Below are positions 56,008 to 56,868 of a DNA stretch of 56,868 nt, piece after piece (the first letter of the stretch is position 1; the number at the start of each line of letters is the position of its first letter). Under the pieces are notes generated by a model, which made no database searches, was not told the DNA's origin, and was given only the letters and a program-made list of their open reading frames with translations. Both the position numbers and the translations under genes were made by a program. This DNA comes from Syntrophomonas palmitatica JCM 14374. Its GTDB lineage: Bacteria > Bacillota > Syntrophomonadia > Syntrophomonadales > Syntrophomonadaceae. Location: positions 1 through 56,868 of the forward strand of contig NZ_BBCE01000020.1 of the NCBI RefSeq assembly GCF_001311885.1, in the 5' to 3' direction.

Positions 56008-56741
56008 TTCCTTTTTTCCCGGTGCTTCCGATTGCGTTCTATAGCCCAGCTCCAGTATTTGTTGGCTAAATCTATGTACGTTTGCTGGTCGGGGATAATC
56101 TCTTGTTGGATGTTTGTTATGGTTTTTTTATCAATTGAACCGTTGCGAACCAGCTCTCTCCCTGCCTGTTCTGCAGATGCCAGGACTTCGGCCACCCTTT
56201 CCTTCAGCTGGGGAGCGCTCATAAACTCGGATTCAGGCCGGTATATTTCAGCTATTATTTTAATCAGACCGCGCCTCTCCATGAAATGCAGCCAATCGGA
56301 CATAGGCTGGAAATGGTCTGACTCATAAAAACCGGCTACGGACATGAAAACAATATGGCGAGACTTCCCGCGCAGGGGATGACTGCAAAGGTCATCCTTT
56401 TTTATTATGAAAGGTTCAGCCATGGGGATGCTGCGGTCCAGGAAGTTCTTGAACATAGCTGTGGGACCAAAGAAATATAGCGGTGTAGCCCATATCTCCA
56501 AATCGGCTTCTCTCACCGCGGTCAGAACGTCTTTCATATCATCTCTGAACGCACATTCGCCCGGGCTTTTTGTCCAGCAAGCGTAGCAGCCCGTACACAT
56601 TTTGATATCTTTCTCACGCAGATTAATCAGTTCAACCGCGGCGCCTTCCTGTCTGCACCCTGATATGAAAGATTCCAGCATCATGGCGGTCTTGGATACC
56701 TTATCCTTTCTGGGGCTTCCGTTTACTGCTATAATCCGCAA
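56004..56741 (-). CDS. Iron-sulfur flavoprotein / NADPH-dependent FMN reductase
   Basis: A flavodoxin-like domain starts RIIAVNGSPRKDKVSKTAMM. The compact cluster motif KMCTGCYACWTKSPGECAF has Cys49, 52, 55 and 63 as in Isf-type [4Fe-4S] flavoproteins. LEIWATPLYFFGPTAMFKNF is the usual flavin-loop region. A C-terminal extension brings it to 245 residues. The start at 56741 has an AAGGAGGAAATA site on the minus strand. It likely carries electrons; the partner is unknown. Confidence 0.88.
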   Translation of the reverse strand: MRIIAVNGSPRKDKVSKTAMMLESFISGCRQEGAAVELINLREKDIKMCTGCYACWTKSPGECAFRDDMKDVLTAVREADLEIWATPLYFFGPTAMFKNFLDRSIPMAEPFIIKKDDLCSHPLRGKSRHIVFMSVAGFYESDHFQPMSDWLHFMERRGLIKIIAEIYRPESEFMSAPQLKERVAEVLASAEQAGRELVRNGSIDKKTITNIQQEIIPDQQTYIDLANKYWSWAIERNRKHREKRN

Positions 56742-56868
56742 AATATTTCCTCCTTAAAAATTACTGATAAATATATTTGGATATTCGACTATTGTGCCGG
56801 ATATCCTTCTCATAGCCGATCTAAAAAATGCCATACCGGTCATATTTCTGATGCTATAAATTGGGTGA

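Overview
The window reads as a chromosomal segment of an anaerobic, low-to-mid GC Firmicute of the class Clostridia. I would place it near the syntrophic fatty-acid oxidisers (Syntrophomonadaceae-like). This is an inference from three things: the Gram-positive gene order ylxM-ffh-rpsP-khpA-rimM-trmD-rplS-rbgA-rnhB-ylqG-ylqH; FabK as the enoyl reductase of a clustered type II fatty acid pathway; and a thiolase/acyl-CoA dehydrogenase pair beside a RACo-like corrinoid-activator protein. No rRNA or tRNA gene was seen to confirm the placement.

Layout. 1-800: remains of IS21-type elements (end of istB, then a truncated istA). 813-16.8 kb: SRP/ribosome-maturation genes (ylxM, ffh, rpsP, khpA, rimM, trmD, a SPOUT methylase, rplS, rbgA), then capA, a YedE/TusA sulfur-selenium pair, an FadH-like flavoenzyme, rnhB, ylqG, ylqH, yraN and folD. 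17-18.5 kb: a secreted copper-amine-oxidase-like domain protein. 18.6-23.3 kb (minus strand): an SOS mutagenesis cassette (imuB-like, DUF6504, dnaE2-like) with a LexA-type box between its -35 and -10. 23.4-31.1 kb: fabH-fabK-fabD-fabG-acpP-fabF-fabZ-accD-accA. 31.2-34.4 kb (minus strand): thiolase and acyl-CoA dehydrogenase. 35.1-35.5 kb (minus strand): RNase P RNA carrying a REP-like palindrome. 35.6-39.5 kb: small membrane proteins, a RACo-like protein, an SDR and a PlsC-like acyltransferase. 39.8-51.7 kb: a complete type III-A CRISPR-Cas locus (cas10-csm2-csm3-csm4-csm5-cas6, 32-repeat array, cas1-cas2-csm6). 51.7-56.8 kb: DUF1015, a PHP phosphatase, a CaCA exchanger, RidA, YlbF and an iron-sulfur flavoprotein.

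How genes work together. The fab/acc block holds most of the malonyl-CoA to acyl-ACP cycle; accB and accC are not here. The thl-acd pair runs the opposite way, in beta-oxidation. The CRISPR locus has Cas10 with both HD and GGDD motifs plus a CARF-HEPN Csm6, so it should use cyclic-oligoadenylate signalling as well as crRNA-guided RNA targeting. The imuB/dnaE2 cassette should give damage-induced mutagenic synthesis.

A caution on sequence quality: twelve conserved genes are each broken by one or two single-base shifts (sixteen sites, fourteen of them apparent one-base losses, mostly in short homopolymers). In every case the broken halves rejoin into a normal family member when one base is restored. 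I annotate these as single genes with frameshifts and think most are sequencing or assembly errors rather than pseudogenes. The best candidates for new biology are the REP-like insertion in RNase P RNA, the imuA-less SOS cassette, the two CRISPR spacers that tile one target, and four copies of an unexplained intergenic ATCTGTG palindromic element.
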